A DNA stretch of 64,000 nt from Sparassis latifolia (GCA_018466975.1 CM031563.1:434001-498000), one strand, 5' to 3'. Positions 1-13,400 are shown, counted from the stretch's first letter. A program made the numbers and translations. The notes: a model not told the origin generated them from the letters alone.

Positions 1-2361
1 TGAGCAGACTGTCGATCGCGGTGACGAAGGCGGTAACGTGAATATCTAAGAGGCCACCTTCTGGAGATACTGGTAGCTGGTCATCAGTTCGGGGTGCTTG
101 GAGGAATAGTTGCGAGGTCGCTACAGCACGTCGTCAGATAAGTTGGATTTCTCTCGAAGATCGCGCCACTCACCTTTCACGCTGCGGAGCTCGGTCTTGG
201 CTTGCTCGTACTTGCGCTTGTATTCCTTCAGCTGGGAGTCAAGATCGCGGATTATCACAAGGTCAGAATCCTTGGCGGTCATCAGCTCGTCGTTCCGACG
301 TGACAGGTCGGAGAGCTCAGTCAAGAGACCCTCCATGTCAGACCGCAGTTGATCCAAGAGCTCCGGGTTACCCTTGTTTTTAGCGTAAGTGGAAGGGATA
401 TAATATGCAAAGATAGGTTCCTCACCTGTTCACGACCCTCATGCTCGGCCTCCAAACGCTCACACCTGTCCCGCAATATTTGCATCTCCTCTTCATCTTC
501 CCGTGCTCGTCGCGCTTCAATCCCCTTCTCTCGAGTACGGTCTTCTCGAAGCGTATTTAGCTCCTGCTGCACAGAGAGTATGGCGCCACCCTTCTCCTCC
601 AATCGCTTAAATCGCAGAGCCGTCAACTGACGGCATATCATCCAAGTAAACGAGACTAGCGCTCACCTGCCGTAGCTCCTCGAGCTCCTGCTGCATGATG
701 CGCACGCGTTCCTCCCCCTCGGACCACTTCTGTTCGCGTTGCTGCACGTCCTCGAGATCCCGCTCGAGGCCCGTGATCCGCGACTGCATAGTGGCGATCT
801 TGAACTCATAGTCCCTCCTTAGCCGCTCGTGCTCGTCCCCACCCACGCTCGTGCGACCACCGCCCAGCATCCTGGAACCGATCCCAGCGGCACCGGTGGA
901 CCTATCCGACGTAACCGACGCACGCCCGAACGACATCTTGTCGAAATAGTCGTCACTCCTCCCGCCGGCGCCGTCTTCGTCCTCGCCTTCCGCCGCTTGC
1001 AAACGCGCGCTCAGCCCACTCAGCCCGCCGAGGCCTCCCCCTGAGAGTCCACGCGGACTAAAGTCCTCCCCATCCGTGTCCGTCTCTCTGCCGCGCTCGC
1101 CACTCCGGTCGCGGTCGCGATCCCGGTCGTCAATCGCGGTGCTCGAGCTGTCGCGCACCTCGCGGCCGTACGGGACTTCGATCACCTCCTCCGCAATCGT
1201 GCTCTTGTTCGGGATGATCATGCCCATCCCGGCAGTGGCGCTCTGGGCGTTTGATGCGGACGTCGATTCGCTCGTCACGCTCACGGACTCGCTCGGCCGC
1301 CGCCCGACACCCGCGCCAGGGTGCTCGCGGTCCTCCGAGCGCCGGATTGTCGTGTCTTGGGAGGGGCGCCGCCGGTCGTCGGAGCGGTAGAGGTCTTGGG
1401 AGGGCCGTCGACGCGCGCCTGCGCCGGGGCTGCCCGCGTAGCCCTCGACACCGGAGCTGCGTCCGTTGGCGAAGTCGTCCTCACTTGGTCTGCGCCGGCC
1501 GTAGGTGTCCTCACTGGGCCTCCGGGTGGAGGTGGAGGGGCTGCCTGCGAAGCCGTTATCGAAGGGCTTGTCTTCGGAAAGACGAGCAGGTCGAATTGGG
1601 ACAGGTGGCGTGGCGACGTTGCCTCGCGGAGATGTCGGGAAGTCGGGAGATGGATAGTCATCGTATGTAGAGCCCGGCGAAGGTAAGGGGGCACCATCGG
1701 TCGGCTGGAGACAAAAGGACGAGATAATTAGGTCTTGAATAAATTGAATAGCGAATAAAACGACGTACATCTTCCTTGAACTCAGGGTACCGCCGCGCAA
1801 GCTCATAGTAAACATCACTAGACAGATCCTTGAATCGGCCGGTGGGCAATGTCGCTAACTTCTGTCGAGCCTGGTTTCGCTTCGGATGGAAGTCATCGCG
1901 CACAGGAAGGAAAGGTACTGAAACAGACAAAGCAGGTCAACCAGATTGAGTGTAGCAATGAATGATAATAGGAACCTTCATTATTGGTGGTGTTGTTCTT
2001 GCGGCGCACGAGTTCGTCGTATACATCTGTAGAAAGCTCTTGAAATTGCTGTCGTGTGAGGCGAGTGAGCTTTTGTCTGGCTGTAGATCGGGAGTTGGCG
2101 GGCTCTGTCCAGAGAGAAAAGGGTCGGATGAGGATCGGAAGGGAAGACAGCAGGTTTTGACGGACCTTTGGCGAGGTACGCCGCCAAGTATCTGCTTAGC
2201 TCGTCGAAATGAATGCGAGCGACAGTGTGGGGGTCCGCGTTTGGGAGAGGGCCGGGTGTGGCGTCCCGCAGAGGACGATATGATTCGGAGCGATAGTTGG
2301 AGATGCCAGAGTAGGTGGTGTTAGTCGGGGACGGAACGCGAGAGGATCCGGAGCGTTTCAT
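1..2361 (-). CDS. SPA2: Spa2-like polarisome scaffold protein (3' end off window)
   Basis: The product is a likely Spa2/GIT-type scaffold that organises polarised growth at the hyphal tip. The start is the ATG at 2361. Two Spa2-homology repeats (SHD) can be read across exons 1-3: one with RQKLTRLTRQQFQELSTDVY and one with RQKLATLPTGRFKDLSSDVY. They are joined through introns at about 2172-2096 and 1978-1926. After an intron near 1770-1707 comes a long Ser/Pro/Arg-rich disordered stretch with DRDRDRDRS runs, then coiled coil (about 840-121) interrupted by introns near 670-636 and 428-369. The last visible exon (about 120-1) encodes a typical C-terminal region and runs off the edge, so the stop codon is not seen. 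The SHD pair plus coiled coil is known for Spa2/Sph1. The precise polarity role is inferred. Exon limits of the coiled-coil part are approximate. Confidence 0.88.
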
Positions 2362-3085
2362 GTTTGGGATATCGGTAGCGGTAGCAGCTACGAAGTTGAC
2401 TGAGGAATGAGAAGACTGCGTGGGACGGGTATATGGAGGAAGATGAAGGCAGAGACGAGGTCAGTGGCAGGTCGATGCGCGCGCCGTGTCCGATCCTGAT
2501 GGAAATGCGTTTCGCGCGTGGCAATCAATTCCCTTCCCACGCCGTCTCTCCATGCTCAGCGCATGCGGCTTCGTCGTGTTTTCCACAGCGCAGACCACAG
2601 AGTTACTGAGAGCCAGTTCTACCGAGAGCCAGTTCTACCCACAGCCACTGGCAGTTCTACCGAGAGCCAGTTGTCCACTCACTCTTGCCACTGCTGTGCT
2701 GCCTCCAGCTGGTTTCATCCGAACGGTGGACATGTGTGTTAGCCTTCAAACAAACTGCGAGTTTTGTTTCGTTGTCGCAGATGCACACTGCGCTTAGACA
2801 TGGCCGAGGGTTGTCATCCTCATCCCGGTTGCCTCAACTCAACGACTCGGACTCGGAGGACGCGCGTCGAGTTCTCCACGCTTGTCACGCAGTCACGAGT
2901 ACGCGTCTGCCGCGTTGACGCGCCAACGGCTTCACTTTCTACTCTGCCCTGCCAACCGTCTTCCTCCCGAGCTCATATATTCATGACGAATTGCGAACTG
3001 TGTTGAAGGTGATCGTGCTTACTAACTCGAATTCGCATCCTGTCTGCCCGCTTTGGACTCCGCTGTCTACTGCCATGCTGTCTTC
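2362..3085. promoter_or_regulatory. Shared upstream region of SPA2 and the ABC1 kinase gene
   Basis: This 724-bp divergent intergenic stretch separates the SPA2 start (2361, minus) from the kinase start (3086, plus). No gene is supported. It contains a short imperfect repeat near 2606-2672 in which AGTTCTACC and GAGAGCCAG recur. No convincing TATA box or known operator was identified. Confidence 0.5.
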
Positions 3086-5458
3086 ATGCTTTCGCACCGG
3101 CAGCGCTCGCTGTCCTCCTTTCGTACAAGGCTGGACGTCAATGCCGTTTATTGTCTGCCTCGCCGTAACTTTACTCCCCCACGAGCTGCCGTACAATCAA
3201 AGCCTCGTCTGCAGACATTTACCCGCCGCACACTGTACACTGTCGTTAGTTTGGGCGGCCTATGGTTTCTCGATAGAGAGTACAACGCATCTTCCGTTGC
3301 GAGAAATTTGCGCACATTCTGGACAGTACGTCAATCGTTCCCCAGCTCTGTATTCTTCGACATTGTGAAGGTGCCCCCATCACGGAAGCGTAGTGCAAAG
3401 CTTTTGAGATCACGAAGCTTCGAACCATTTGTCATGCTGTGCCTTTGATGTCATATGCGCGCTACTCCTCTCCTACTCACAGGTTGTGAGCCCGGAGTTG
3501 ACGGCCATGCAGTGATCCAGAAGAATGCTGTCAACTGACTGGACTTACCTCCGAAACAGTCTATAATGTCATTGTGCACATGGTTTACATTCGGTTTATT
3601 GGACTGCAGCATATCATTACGGTCAAGCTACTTGATCTCTCACATGTCTCATAGTGCATGGTGATCGCTCTCGATTACAAATGGAACTTTACCCCGGAAA
3701 TGAGCGAGTCGATACCAGCCCTTCATGAACGCGTAGCAGAAATGGTCTACGATCTGTTCACAGCCAATGGCGGACTCTACATTAAGATAGGCAAGTCGTA
3801 CGGTTTTTACAGGACCTTCTCACAACCTTCTCATCTGTGGTGACAGGTCAGGCGTTTGCCAATAATGCAGCGCTGATGCCGCGACCGATGCAAGAAAAGT
3901 TCTCGAAGCTGTTCGACGACGCCCCACAAGTCCCTTACAGCGTGGTGAAGAAGGTCTTCGAGTCCGAGTTCGGGAAACCCCCGGATGGTCCGGACGGCGT
4001 GTTCGAATACTTCGACGAACGCGCCGCTGCAAGCGCGAGTATTGCCCAAGTGCATCGTGCGAAACTCAAGGCCACGGACGGCACCGAGCAATGGGTAGCG
4101 GTCAAAATACAGAAACCCGACGTCAGTAAACAGGTCGGATGGGATCTGGGGGCTTTCCGACTGGTTATGTGGGTGTATGAGAATTACCTCTTTGACCTTC
4201 CGGTTTACTTCGTCGTCGGTAGGTGCGCTTCCGCCTGCACTCGACACCCTTACTTGACTGATATCTTTGGTATGACAGACTTCATCTCTGACCACCTGCG
4301 GAGAGAGCTCGACTTTGAGCTCGAGGCGCAGAACGCGATGAAGATGGCTGACTTCGTCGCGGCGGAGCCACGTCTTGCCAAGCGAGTGTATATTCCGAAG
4401 GTATTCACCGAGCTCTCGAGTAAGAGGGTGATGGTTGCGGAGTGGATAGACGGCGTGCGGCTCAGCGACCGTGCCGGGATCATGCAGCTAATGGGCGAGG
4501 AGGACTCCCGCTCACTGACTTCTGCTTCTTCTCAGCTGTATCAGGGTACACCCCTAAAGGGAGGCGTCAAGGCTATCATGCAAACGATGGTTGACCTATT
4601 CAGCGCGCAAATATTCGAGTGGGGATGGGTGCACTGCGACCCACATCCCGGGAACATCATCATTCGCCCCCACCCGGCCAACCCGACCATCCCGCAGTTC
4701 GTCCTCCTCGACCACGGATTGTATGTTCGGGTGTCGGATACCTTCCGGAAGCAGTACGCGACGCTTTGGGAAGGTCTGCTTACCGTCAATTTCGATGTCG
4801 TCAAGGATGTCGCGGAGCAGTGGGGTATTGGGACGCCAGACCTGTTTGCCAGCGCGACATTGATGCGGCCTGTCAAGTTCGCGAACCAGGACAACGGCGA
4901 GAACTTTGAGCAGATGGACCAATATGAGCGGAGCATGCGCATGAAGGAGAAGCTCAAGGGTTTCTTGACGGACACCGATAAGATGCCGAAAGCGCTCATC
5001 TTCATCGGGCGGAATATGCGGTGAGTGACGTTGAGGTACGTCTACGAGCTGTAAGTGCTTACTGATACAACCATGTTACAGCATCGTGCAAGGTGAGTCG
5101 ATGTCGATGCCTACGTGAAGGCATGATGTTGATGTGCTCTCGCCCAGGGAATAATCAGTTACTGGGCTCTCCCGTGAACCGCATCCGCATAACAGGCTCT
5201 TGGGCGTCGCGTTCCCTGACCGAGCTACCAAATCTCTCATGGCGACAGCGCGTGCGCGAGTACCTGCGGTACCTGACGTTCCTGGCGGTTACGTGGTCCA
5301 TCGACCTCGCGTTCTGGATCAGTAAGGTGCGGCAGTGGACGCGGGTGCGGCTGGGGCTGAAGGGCGAAGGTTTCGAGGACGAGCTCGAGCGGACGATGCG
5401 CGGGTTCGCGAAAACGAACTTTGGGGTGGAGATTGCGGCAGACGCATTTGAGGGCTGA
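3086..5458 (+). CDS. Mitochondrial ABC1/UbiB-type atypical kinase (ADCK family)
   Basis: This is an atypical protein-kinase-like protein of the ABC1/ADCK/UbiB family. Such proteins typically act in the mitochondrial inner membrane in coenzyme Q and lipid homeostasis. Six exons (3086-3325, 3655-3790, 3847-4218, 4279-5020, 5082-5092, 5148-5458) close in frame to 603 residues. The N-terminus is basic and Ser-rich, like a targeting peptide, followed by a hydrophobic segment. Visible family motifs are KIGQ (the KxGQ motif, split by an intron), an Ala-rich ASASIAQVH loop, VAVKIQKP with the active-site Lys, the DPHPGN catalytic-loop motif and LLDHGLY. Residues such as RNLRTFW and ALDYKWNF in the N-terminal extension recall fungal YLR253W/YPL109C-like members, but I do not assign which. 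Odd points are a 329-nt first intron, a GC-AG intron (3791-3846) and an 11-nt exon (5082-5092). Confidence 0.93.
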
Positions 5459-5754
5459 GTTCCGGTCTGTATCATAGGTGTTTTCCTGAGTTTATTTTAG
5501 AGCCGAGTCCAGTTCCGTTGGTGCAGTAGCATCACAGAGAACCGCATCTCTGAGAATCTAGCGCGCTCCTGACGCAGTGTTCCAGTATAGCGACTTGAGG
5601 ACATACTTGGGGTACGAGGGCTACATATAAGGAGATGCAAAAGGTGCAGTGGCGGCCCATGCAGTCTGGTCCAGACGTAAAATCACGTGCTATATGGGAG
5701 TTAGTAGTGGGCTACTCTTGGGCTACTCGCCTAACCAAGTTAACTCCTCTGGAT

Positions 5755-6521
5755 ATGACTGTCAAGTTCGTGTTATTCGATGTCTCAACTGACCTTGTCG
5801 ATGAGTGGCGACAGGCTTTTGCAGCCCTTGTACCCCAAGAATGTCAGGCCCAAGTCACTATACTCGAAAGTACTCTCTCACCTCTCAAACCTCCCAATAC
5901 ACATTTCGATTGCGTCGTCTCTCCTGCCAACTCCTTCGGTAGATTTGATGGCGGGTGAGACCTAATAGGCATCGTGACAGCTCACTTTCTTGCTAATAAA
6001 TTCTCACTTGGTTCAGCTTTGACCAGATCCTCTCCGATGTGCTAGCTCCTCCCGATGATCCGTCAGCCCTCACGAGTGCTGCCCAAGCCGTCCTATATCG
6101 TCGCTGGCGTGGATTCGCACCTCCAGGCACATGCACACTTATCCCTCTCTCGGATACCCCGTGCATCGCAAACACCTTCGGCTGTCGCTTTGTCGCACTC
6201 TGTCCCACCATGCGCTTCCCAAGCTCCGTCGCGTGGCACAGGGAGATCGTGTACAATTGCGTGTGGTCTTTGCTTGTTGAGATTGACGAACACAATAACC
6301 GAGCGGCTGTGGACCCACAGCCTTTCCCAATAGAAACAGTCGTCATGACTGGGCTCGCCACAGGCATCGGCTGCGTCTCAGCGAATCAATGCGCTAAGCA
6401 TACTGCTCTTGCATTTGCCCACTATCATGACGCGAAGACGAACCCGGAAAAGTGGTCGGCGATGACCTGGGGCGATATTGCGGAACATCCTCTCAACATA
6501 CGCTTACCGACAGATTACTAA
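5755..6521 (+). CDS. Macro-like domain protein (ADP-ribose/Appr-1-p binding fold)
   Basis: Two exons (5755-5954, 6017-6521) join to 234 residues. The protein begins VKFVLFDVS and contains SPANSFGRFDGG, which is the nucleotide-binding loop pattern of macro domains. Later come IANTFGCRFVALCPTMRF and MTGLATGIGCVS, matching the second binding loop. Macro domains bind or hydrolyse ADP-ribose derivatives, so a role in ADP-ribose metabolism is plausible, but the substrate cannot be read from sequence. The protein is only a macro-like fold with no extra domain and is probably soluble. An in-frame ATG lies 120 nt upstream at 5635. I prefer 5755 because the conserved fold starts immediately after it. 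It follows the kinase gene on the same strand by about 300 bp. Confidence 0.8.
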
Positions 6522-7355
6522 AGTACAGAAATTCGTTCCCGAATGAAAGGAGTGCACTGAACTAGGATCCCAGGTACCTTCACTGTTGGTCAACCGAAAG
6601 CACATGCAAGTCTCCGTCGGCAGTGGCTTGTATTTTTTCCCTCTTAATCCATTGTCTGTCCCGGTTGGGTTAGCAGTGGCAATCGTCGTCGGGATCACTT
6701 GTATGATTCAAGTTTATCACTATTTCTCAAGTCACTTGAAGTGTCGTTTTGATACTGCAGCTTTGACTCGCTTTTTATGTAAAGAACGTAGAACACCTGG
6801 ATGTAGGCTCGTTAACCAGCCTCTAGTCGATAGGAATGAGTAACAACGATTCTCGAAATTGTGCGTCGTGCAACTGCAAAGTGAAATGCATCACCTGGAG
6901 CATCGTCGTAAACAACTGCCGTTCTGGTTCTGGACCAGGATATATTTCTACAATACATTGGGCGTGAGGCCTTGAGGGCGCTCACATGATCTGGGCGCGT
7001 GGGCGCCAGCCAAAGAACTTCGGAAGCTCTGTACCTGCCTTCCCCTGCGATGCAGCGTTCATCTGGTTACATTACTTATTTATGGTTTGGTATCTCACAG
7101 TCTCTATTCAAAGCTTCATCAAAATTCTCCTACACATGGCCTGCTGCTGTGTAATTGCTGATCTTGCATTGAACCTCCCGGTGACTGCAGTGTATTGAAT
7201 AGACGCTGTAAGATCCACGAGCGCGCGCGCGTGTGACAGATCCCGAGCCCAGAATGATGTGTTTGCCTCTGCTTGCCTTTGAATTTGATCCTTGACTTCA
7301 CCCGTCCTGCGTGATCCTGCACAGCTGCATCCCTAGCGCACGCTCCGCTATCCTT
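6522..7355. other. Intergenic region with an alternating GC tract
   Basis: No coding gene is supported. Short open frames here (for example 6586-6843) show no family signature or splice support. The only notable feature is an alternating purine-pyrimidine run at about 7218-7235 (GCGCGCGCGCGTGTG), close upstream of the RING/WD40 gene. Confidence 0.5.
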
Positions 7356-9831
7356 ATGTCTGACAATACGGCGGAGGAGGTGGAATTGCAGATGGAGGAG
7401 GACGATGTCACGAATGACGACGTCCTCCGCAACAGCGAGCGGTTTTTACGCTGCAGGATGACAGACGTCCTCCCTGTTGTTCGCTATGTCCCGGCAATGG
7501 ACGCTGCATCCACGTGTGCACCGGAGCCTGAAGACTGGGAGGATTCGGAGTTTGCTGATTTTCCTCTGGAGGATCATAATTCTAGGTGCTACATATGCTG
7601 GGAAGACTATCAGCCTCCTAGGCGGAAGTCCTTAGGGACCGCAGACACATCGCCGAATCCAGGTCCCGAATTGCTCAAACAGTTCGCATGTGGACATGTT
7701 TTCCATGTGCGCGTCCTTTCCTGTTCAGGTTACGATTTCTAACGAACGTGGAATCGCGTATGATGCGTCTTGTAGCAACGATGCGCGACGCATTGGATGC
7801 GTGAAAATGATAGATGTCTATTGTGCAGGAGAAACCTTTGTCCACCCGAAGGTAGTCAGATGGAGGAGGGCTGGTCTGCAATGTACAACCTCTCCCGCGA
7901 TCGGGAAGGGACAGTCAGAAGAACCGTGCAACTACAACTTTTGTATACCTTTGACTGGTAACATTTTGCTCCTTCATCTCCAACTACACTCATAAATTCA
8001 CATTTCATTTCGTCACCGGGAATTTATTTCGTGCAGGGAACGTACCTATTATGCACACTTCTCTGCGGACAGCAAACTCATTGCAGTTGGGAGTGGCAGG
8101 CAATTTTTGAGAATACTCGAGATTGCTACACTTTCAGTGATTCGGTATGATGCATGCTTTAGTCATTGTCTGAGAATGTTTATTGATAGTACTCATGAAT
8201 GCAAATAGAACCTTGGGAGAGGATCCAGTTTCCGCATTTGCGTTTGGCCCAGATGGAAAGACTCTTGCAACAGGACATACAGATGGTCGCATTAGTGTGA
8301 GTAATTACATCATTCAACATAGCCAGATTGTTGCAATGGCAGCAGTAACCATTTCTCTCATATTATATTGGCTAACATGCAAACCTCTGTTCTGAAATGG
8401 TGTTGCTATGTGCATGATGTCCTGCAGCTCTGGAATGGTGATGCTATCAAACATACTGTTGTTGGACACATTCAGACGGTATGGGGGCTCGAAGTCACAA
8501 CAGATGGACGGCTGCTCATGTCAGCATCGGATGATAATACTGTGTGGATTTGGGACATGACCAATGGGACTGCTATTCGTAGTTGGTTTCTTTCAGTGCA
8601 TCGTATGTGGCTTGTTTTGACACTTGCGCTTACAGACATCAAAATTCATGAACTAGGATTTGCGTCTATTGCGCTGGATGGACGCTTTGTCGCAGTAGGG
8701 CAGCAAGGTGGTAGGATCAGAATTTGGAGCTTGGAGACAGGCACTGTCACCAAGCGTTTTAAAGCCCACGGGAATAGGGTGACCGACGCTGTTTTCACTC
8801 CTGGTAGTGACAAAATGTTAACAGGGAGCGCTGATATGACGGTGAAGATGTGGAATACCAGCACGATATTGGCCGATACAGCAGTGCAAGGCGGAGTCAA
8901 TGAAAATACTCAGGAGCCAGAACATTCCGGTGGTTCTGCGTCTCAAACTTCATTCAATGTTACCAGGGACAGTGGGACGTTTGTTGGCCACCAGGCATGC
9001 ATACCTTTGTCTATTGTCTCCTTACTTGTGTGACATATTGCACAGTCTCCAGTGTGGGCATTAGGTATCTCGTGCGATGGCCGTTGGGTGGTGTCTGGCG
9101 ACAATAGTGGCAAAGTCCATATCTGGGATGCTAAGACGACAGTGGTGCAGTGCATTTTGCAGGGCCATGACTCCGCACAATGTCAGTTTATGCTCAGTTG
9201 TTGGAATGAGGTCTGAATTAACTTCTCTCAGTGATAGCAGTAAGAATGAGTCCAAACAATGAGCTGATTGTCACTTGTGATGACAATGGTCGTGTTCGTA
9301 TATGTAAGTACAATCTTGTCAACATTCAGTAGCAGGCTGAGGTGGAACCGCACAGGGAGATTTACAAAACTAGAGTCTCAGTACAGGGAGACATCGCAAG
9401 AGTTAGTCGCCTCACTGCATCCAGCACCCTCTGTCAGTGATCACATCACTTCCTCAACTCGGCCAGTCGGATCTTCCTCCGCACAGCCAAGTGTTAGTCC
9501 CGACAGCCAGCATTCTCGCCTCACACACGAAATATCTGTCAACCCAGAGCAGATTGATCACTCATCGCCTTCGACAACTGATCCGACTCTGCACTCTTCA
9601 AGTCTAGTCTCACAGCTAGCTGTAGATGTCGGTTCTCCTGCAACCACTGAAGGAACAGTCTCTAACTCCCCGCTGGAATCTATGTAGGTGTTGTTGTCCT
9701 CTGTGCAATTTTCATCATCTCACTTCACTCATCGCCAATTCAGCGGGAGTAAGATCTCTACCAAATTGCGGCGACTCCTCGGCAGGGCTTCCATGCACAG
9801 GCGTACGTCTCAGCGTCGAGGCGAATGTTAG
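7356..9831 (+). CDS. RING-finger/WD40-repeat protein, candidate E3 ligase
   Basis: Ten exons (7356-7706, 7776-7957, 8037-8144, 8209-8296, 8428-8578, 8636-8994, 9046-9181, 9232-9303, 9356-9683, 9744-9831) close in frame to 620 residues. The N-terminus is acidic. A RING-H2-like finger starts at about residue 78: CYIC, then CGHVFH, then after the first intron QRC and RCLLC. This is followed by several WD40 blades, recognisable by LWNGD, VWIWD, IRIWS, VKMWN, VHIWD and VRIW endings. The C-terminus is Ser/Thr-rich with a short basic tail. A RING followed by WD40 suggests a ubiquitin ligase with a substrate-binding propeller; that function is inferred. The intron at 8995-9045 appears to be GC-AG, and the 57-nt intron at 8579-8635 has no stop, so it can be mistaken for coding. 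If the last intron is not spliced the protein would end at 9689. Confidence 0.82.
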
Positions 9832-10467
9832 AGTTGCTTTAAGTTTTCACTTCCCTGATACGCTCTATTAAAATGGCTCGAGAATCAACCATAGCCAGTA
9901 ACCTACCTACCTACCTTACATTATCAATGCATCTAGCATCTTGTATGAGTTACAGCCTTGGCTAGTTCTCAGAAGGCTTTGAGTTGAAGTTGCGGCAATG
10001 TGGATCATCTCGAAGGACTACCCGTAGACATGGCTGCTACCATAGGAAAACACAGGATTTCTTCCACTGCGTGCCGTCACACGGCGAGCTCCATGATCAT
10101 AGATAACTACTGGGACTATGCATGTGCGATCTATCAGAAAGGAACGACTGTCTTCTGCTAACTAGAGGCCGTATCTATGACTCTCTCTCACTCAACGTGC
10201 TATGAAATTTCGTTCACTGTGTTTCTATCTTAATAAGGCTGAAAACCCTATTATTCTCCACCATGGGAAAACTTCTCGTAGCGATTGACGGAAGGACGCC
10301 GTGACAGACGTCAACAGGAAGCTTATACGTGTTATACAGTTAAGCGCTCAGCGATGAATAGCCACGTGCGCGCGTCACTGCGCGCTGGTTGCTAGACCGA
10401 GCAGCTGTGCTCTGGCACCCTACTCACTGCAGCGATCTCTGCTCATTCCGCGCATACACTGGACACG
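9832..10467. other. Intergenic region upstream of the flippase gene
   Basis: There are about 640 bp with no supported gene. It contains a small ACCT microsatellite near 9901-9915. No clear core promoter element could be called. Confidence 0.45.
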
Positions 10468-13400
10468 ATGAGCGACGACTTCGTACGTCTCGTGTCTCAA
10501 GCGAACCCTGCGTCTCGCCAATATCAGCCTGCCAACAACGGCTATCCTCCCTCTACCTCCGCATCTCATCACCCACACTCCGAACAGGCGTTGGACCCTT
10601 TCTTCGATGACGAAGACGAGGATGACTTCCTGGACTCCGCCTTTGGTCGACCTGCTGCCATGCAATCGAAAGAGAGCGGGTTTCCACTAACTCAAGCTGC
10701 TGCTCCTCCGGCTGGGTCTGGAAACTCTCAGCTGAGCCTCCCTGCTGCTATACAATCAGATTGGTCCTTTGACGATGAACCGACTCCCCTACCTATATCT
10801 TCGGTACCGTTTCATGGCTCTGCTTCTACTACTTCACAGAAGCATCGCAAACGACCGTCGCAATCATTTAGGAAGCGATGGAAATGGCCTTGGCAGAAGA
10901 AGGAGCAGGTTCTGACAGGAGAGAGAGTAGTTGTCCTGAATAGCCACTTGGCAAATGCCGAGTTCTGCTCGAATTACGTCTCCACCACCAAATACAACGC
11001 GTTGACCTTTGTCCCCAAGTTTTTATACGGTGAGGATGGCGCATTTCTGCATAAGTGCACTCCATTGATGTACTGGGAATATCAGAGCAGTTTTCGAAAT
11101 ATGCAAATCTATTCTTCTTGTTCACAGCGTTGATTCAACAAATACCTGGGGTATCACCGACGGGCCGCTATACCACTATCGTGCCGTTGGCAGTTGTGCT
11201 CTTGGCATCCGCTTTTAAGGAGACCCAGGAGGACCTGGTTAGTGATATCTTTCTTTCCAAGATGACGCATCCTAATGAATACCTTTTTCGCCAGAAAAGA
11301 CACCAGTCTGATTCTGAGCTCAATGCCCGTAAGTCGAAAGTTCTGACTCCGGAGGGTACATTTGCGGAAAAGAAGTGGAAGGACATAGAGGTTGGCGATG
11401 TTTTAAGATTGGAAAATGACGATTTCATTCCCGCCGATGTAATCCTGCTCAGCTCAAGCGAACCCGAAGGATTCTGTTACATTGAAACGTCCAATCTCGA
11501 CGGGTAAGTTAGCCATGTTCGTGCTATTGTCTTGGTCTTAATTTTGAAGGTCCACAGCGAAACTAATCTTAAGATTAAACAAGCTTCACCGCAGACCTCC
11601 TACCTGATTTCTCCACACTTGGTGACCGTCCTCCATGGAAGCCTCCATTCGGAACATCCCAACAACCATCTGTACACGTACGAAGGTACTATCGAGCTCA
11701 CAACCAATGACGGTTTACCAAAACAGGTGCCTCTGGGACCGGATCAACTGTTGCTCAGGGGTGCACAACTGAGGAATACGACATGGGCTTACGGTCTTGT
11801 TGTCTTCACCGGACATGAGACCAAACTGATGCGAAACGCCACGTGAGCACATATTCTACATCCTTGCTCATCACACCACTGAGTGATGCATCTTTAGCGC
11901 CGCACCAATAAAGAGGACCGCTGTAGAACGGCAGGTCAATGTCCACATTGTCTTCCTGTTTGTGTTGTTGTTGGCGCTGTCATTAGGGTCGACCATTGGA
12001 AGCAGTATAAGAACGGTCTGTGGATTGTCGTCACGCCATAGCTCATCCATCTCATCCCACCGTGTAGTGGTTCTTCTCGAGCCAACAATGGTATCTATAT
12101 GAGACGTCGTCAATTGCTGGACGAGGTGAGTTGCAGTCTGTGATAGTAAGGAAGTCCTTGCGCTGAGTTGATTCGCGTAGCCAAGAACTTTATTGAAGGT
12201 CTGTCTTATATATTGATGATCACTCTCCAATGACCGAGAATGGTGCAGATATTCTGACGTTCATCATTCTGTACAATAACCTCATCCCCATTTCACTAAT
12301 CGTCACTATGGAGGTCGTAAAGTTCTGGCAAGCACAGCTCATCAACTCCGACCTTGACATGTATTACGCGCGGACAGACACACCGGCACTTTGTCGGACA
12401 TCCTCACTCGTGGAAGAACTCGGCCAAATTGAGTATATTTTCAGCGACAAGACAGGCACATTGACGTGCAACGAGATGGAATTCCGTTGCTGCAGCATAG
12501 CCGGGATCGCTTACGCAGATGTGGTTGACGAGAGTAAACGCGGTGATTCTGAAGACGGGAAGGATGGTTGGCGAACATTCGCTCAGATGAAGACGTTGCT
12601 GAGTGCTAGCGAGAATCCTTTTACGGATGTTCCTTCGGAAGCAAACGCCGAACGCGAGACTGTCCATGAATTCCTCACCCTATTGGCTGTCTGTCATACC
12701 GTTATTCCCGAGGTTCGCGATGGCAAGATGCACTACCAAGCTAGTAGTCCTGACGAGGCAGCGCTTGTGGCTGGTGCGGAGCTATTGGGATATCAGTTCC
12801 ATGTAAGTTCCTCAAAAGTTATAACCTACGATGTGAGTGCTAACGATGAGATGGCTTCATAATAGACTCGAAAGCCAAAGTCTGTTTTCGTGAACATTAG
12901 TGGCGCAGCTCAAGAATACCAGATCTTGAACATCTGTGAATTCAATTCAACGCGGAAGCGGATGTCCACGATTGTCCGTTGTGCAGACGGGAAGATCAAA
13001 TTATTCTGCAAGGGTGCTGATACGGTTATCTTGGAACGCTTGGGCGAGAAGCAGCCCTATACAGAGAAGACATTACTCCATCTTGAGGTTAGTTAGTGCT
13101 AGTATATGACGATTCGTGTGTTGATATTCTACGCGTGGTAGGACTATGCAACTGAAGGTCTTCGGACGCTCTGTATAGCATTTCGTGACGTCTCGGAGGC
13201 GGAATACCAACAATGGTCGACCATCTATGACCAAGCGGCAGCTACGATCAATGGCCGTGGCGAAGCGTTGGACGGAGCAGCAGAACTTATTGAGAAGGAC
13301 ATGTTCTTGTTAGGCGCGACCGCCATTGAGGACAAGCTTCAGGATGGTGTTCCTGATACTATCCACACGCTCCAGATGGCAGGCATTAAAGTTGTATCGT

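Noticed and set aside
6586..6843. 85-codon frame with a hydrophobic stretch
   Set aside because: It lies in intergenic DNA, has no homology or splice support and is too short to be convincing.
8579..8635. Reading the 57-nt in-frame segment as coding in the WD40 gene
   Set aside because: It has GT and AG ends and interrupts a WD40 blade; removing it restores the expected spacing.
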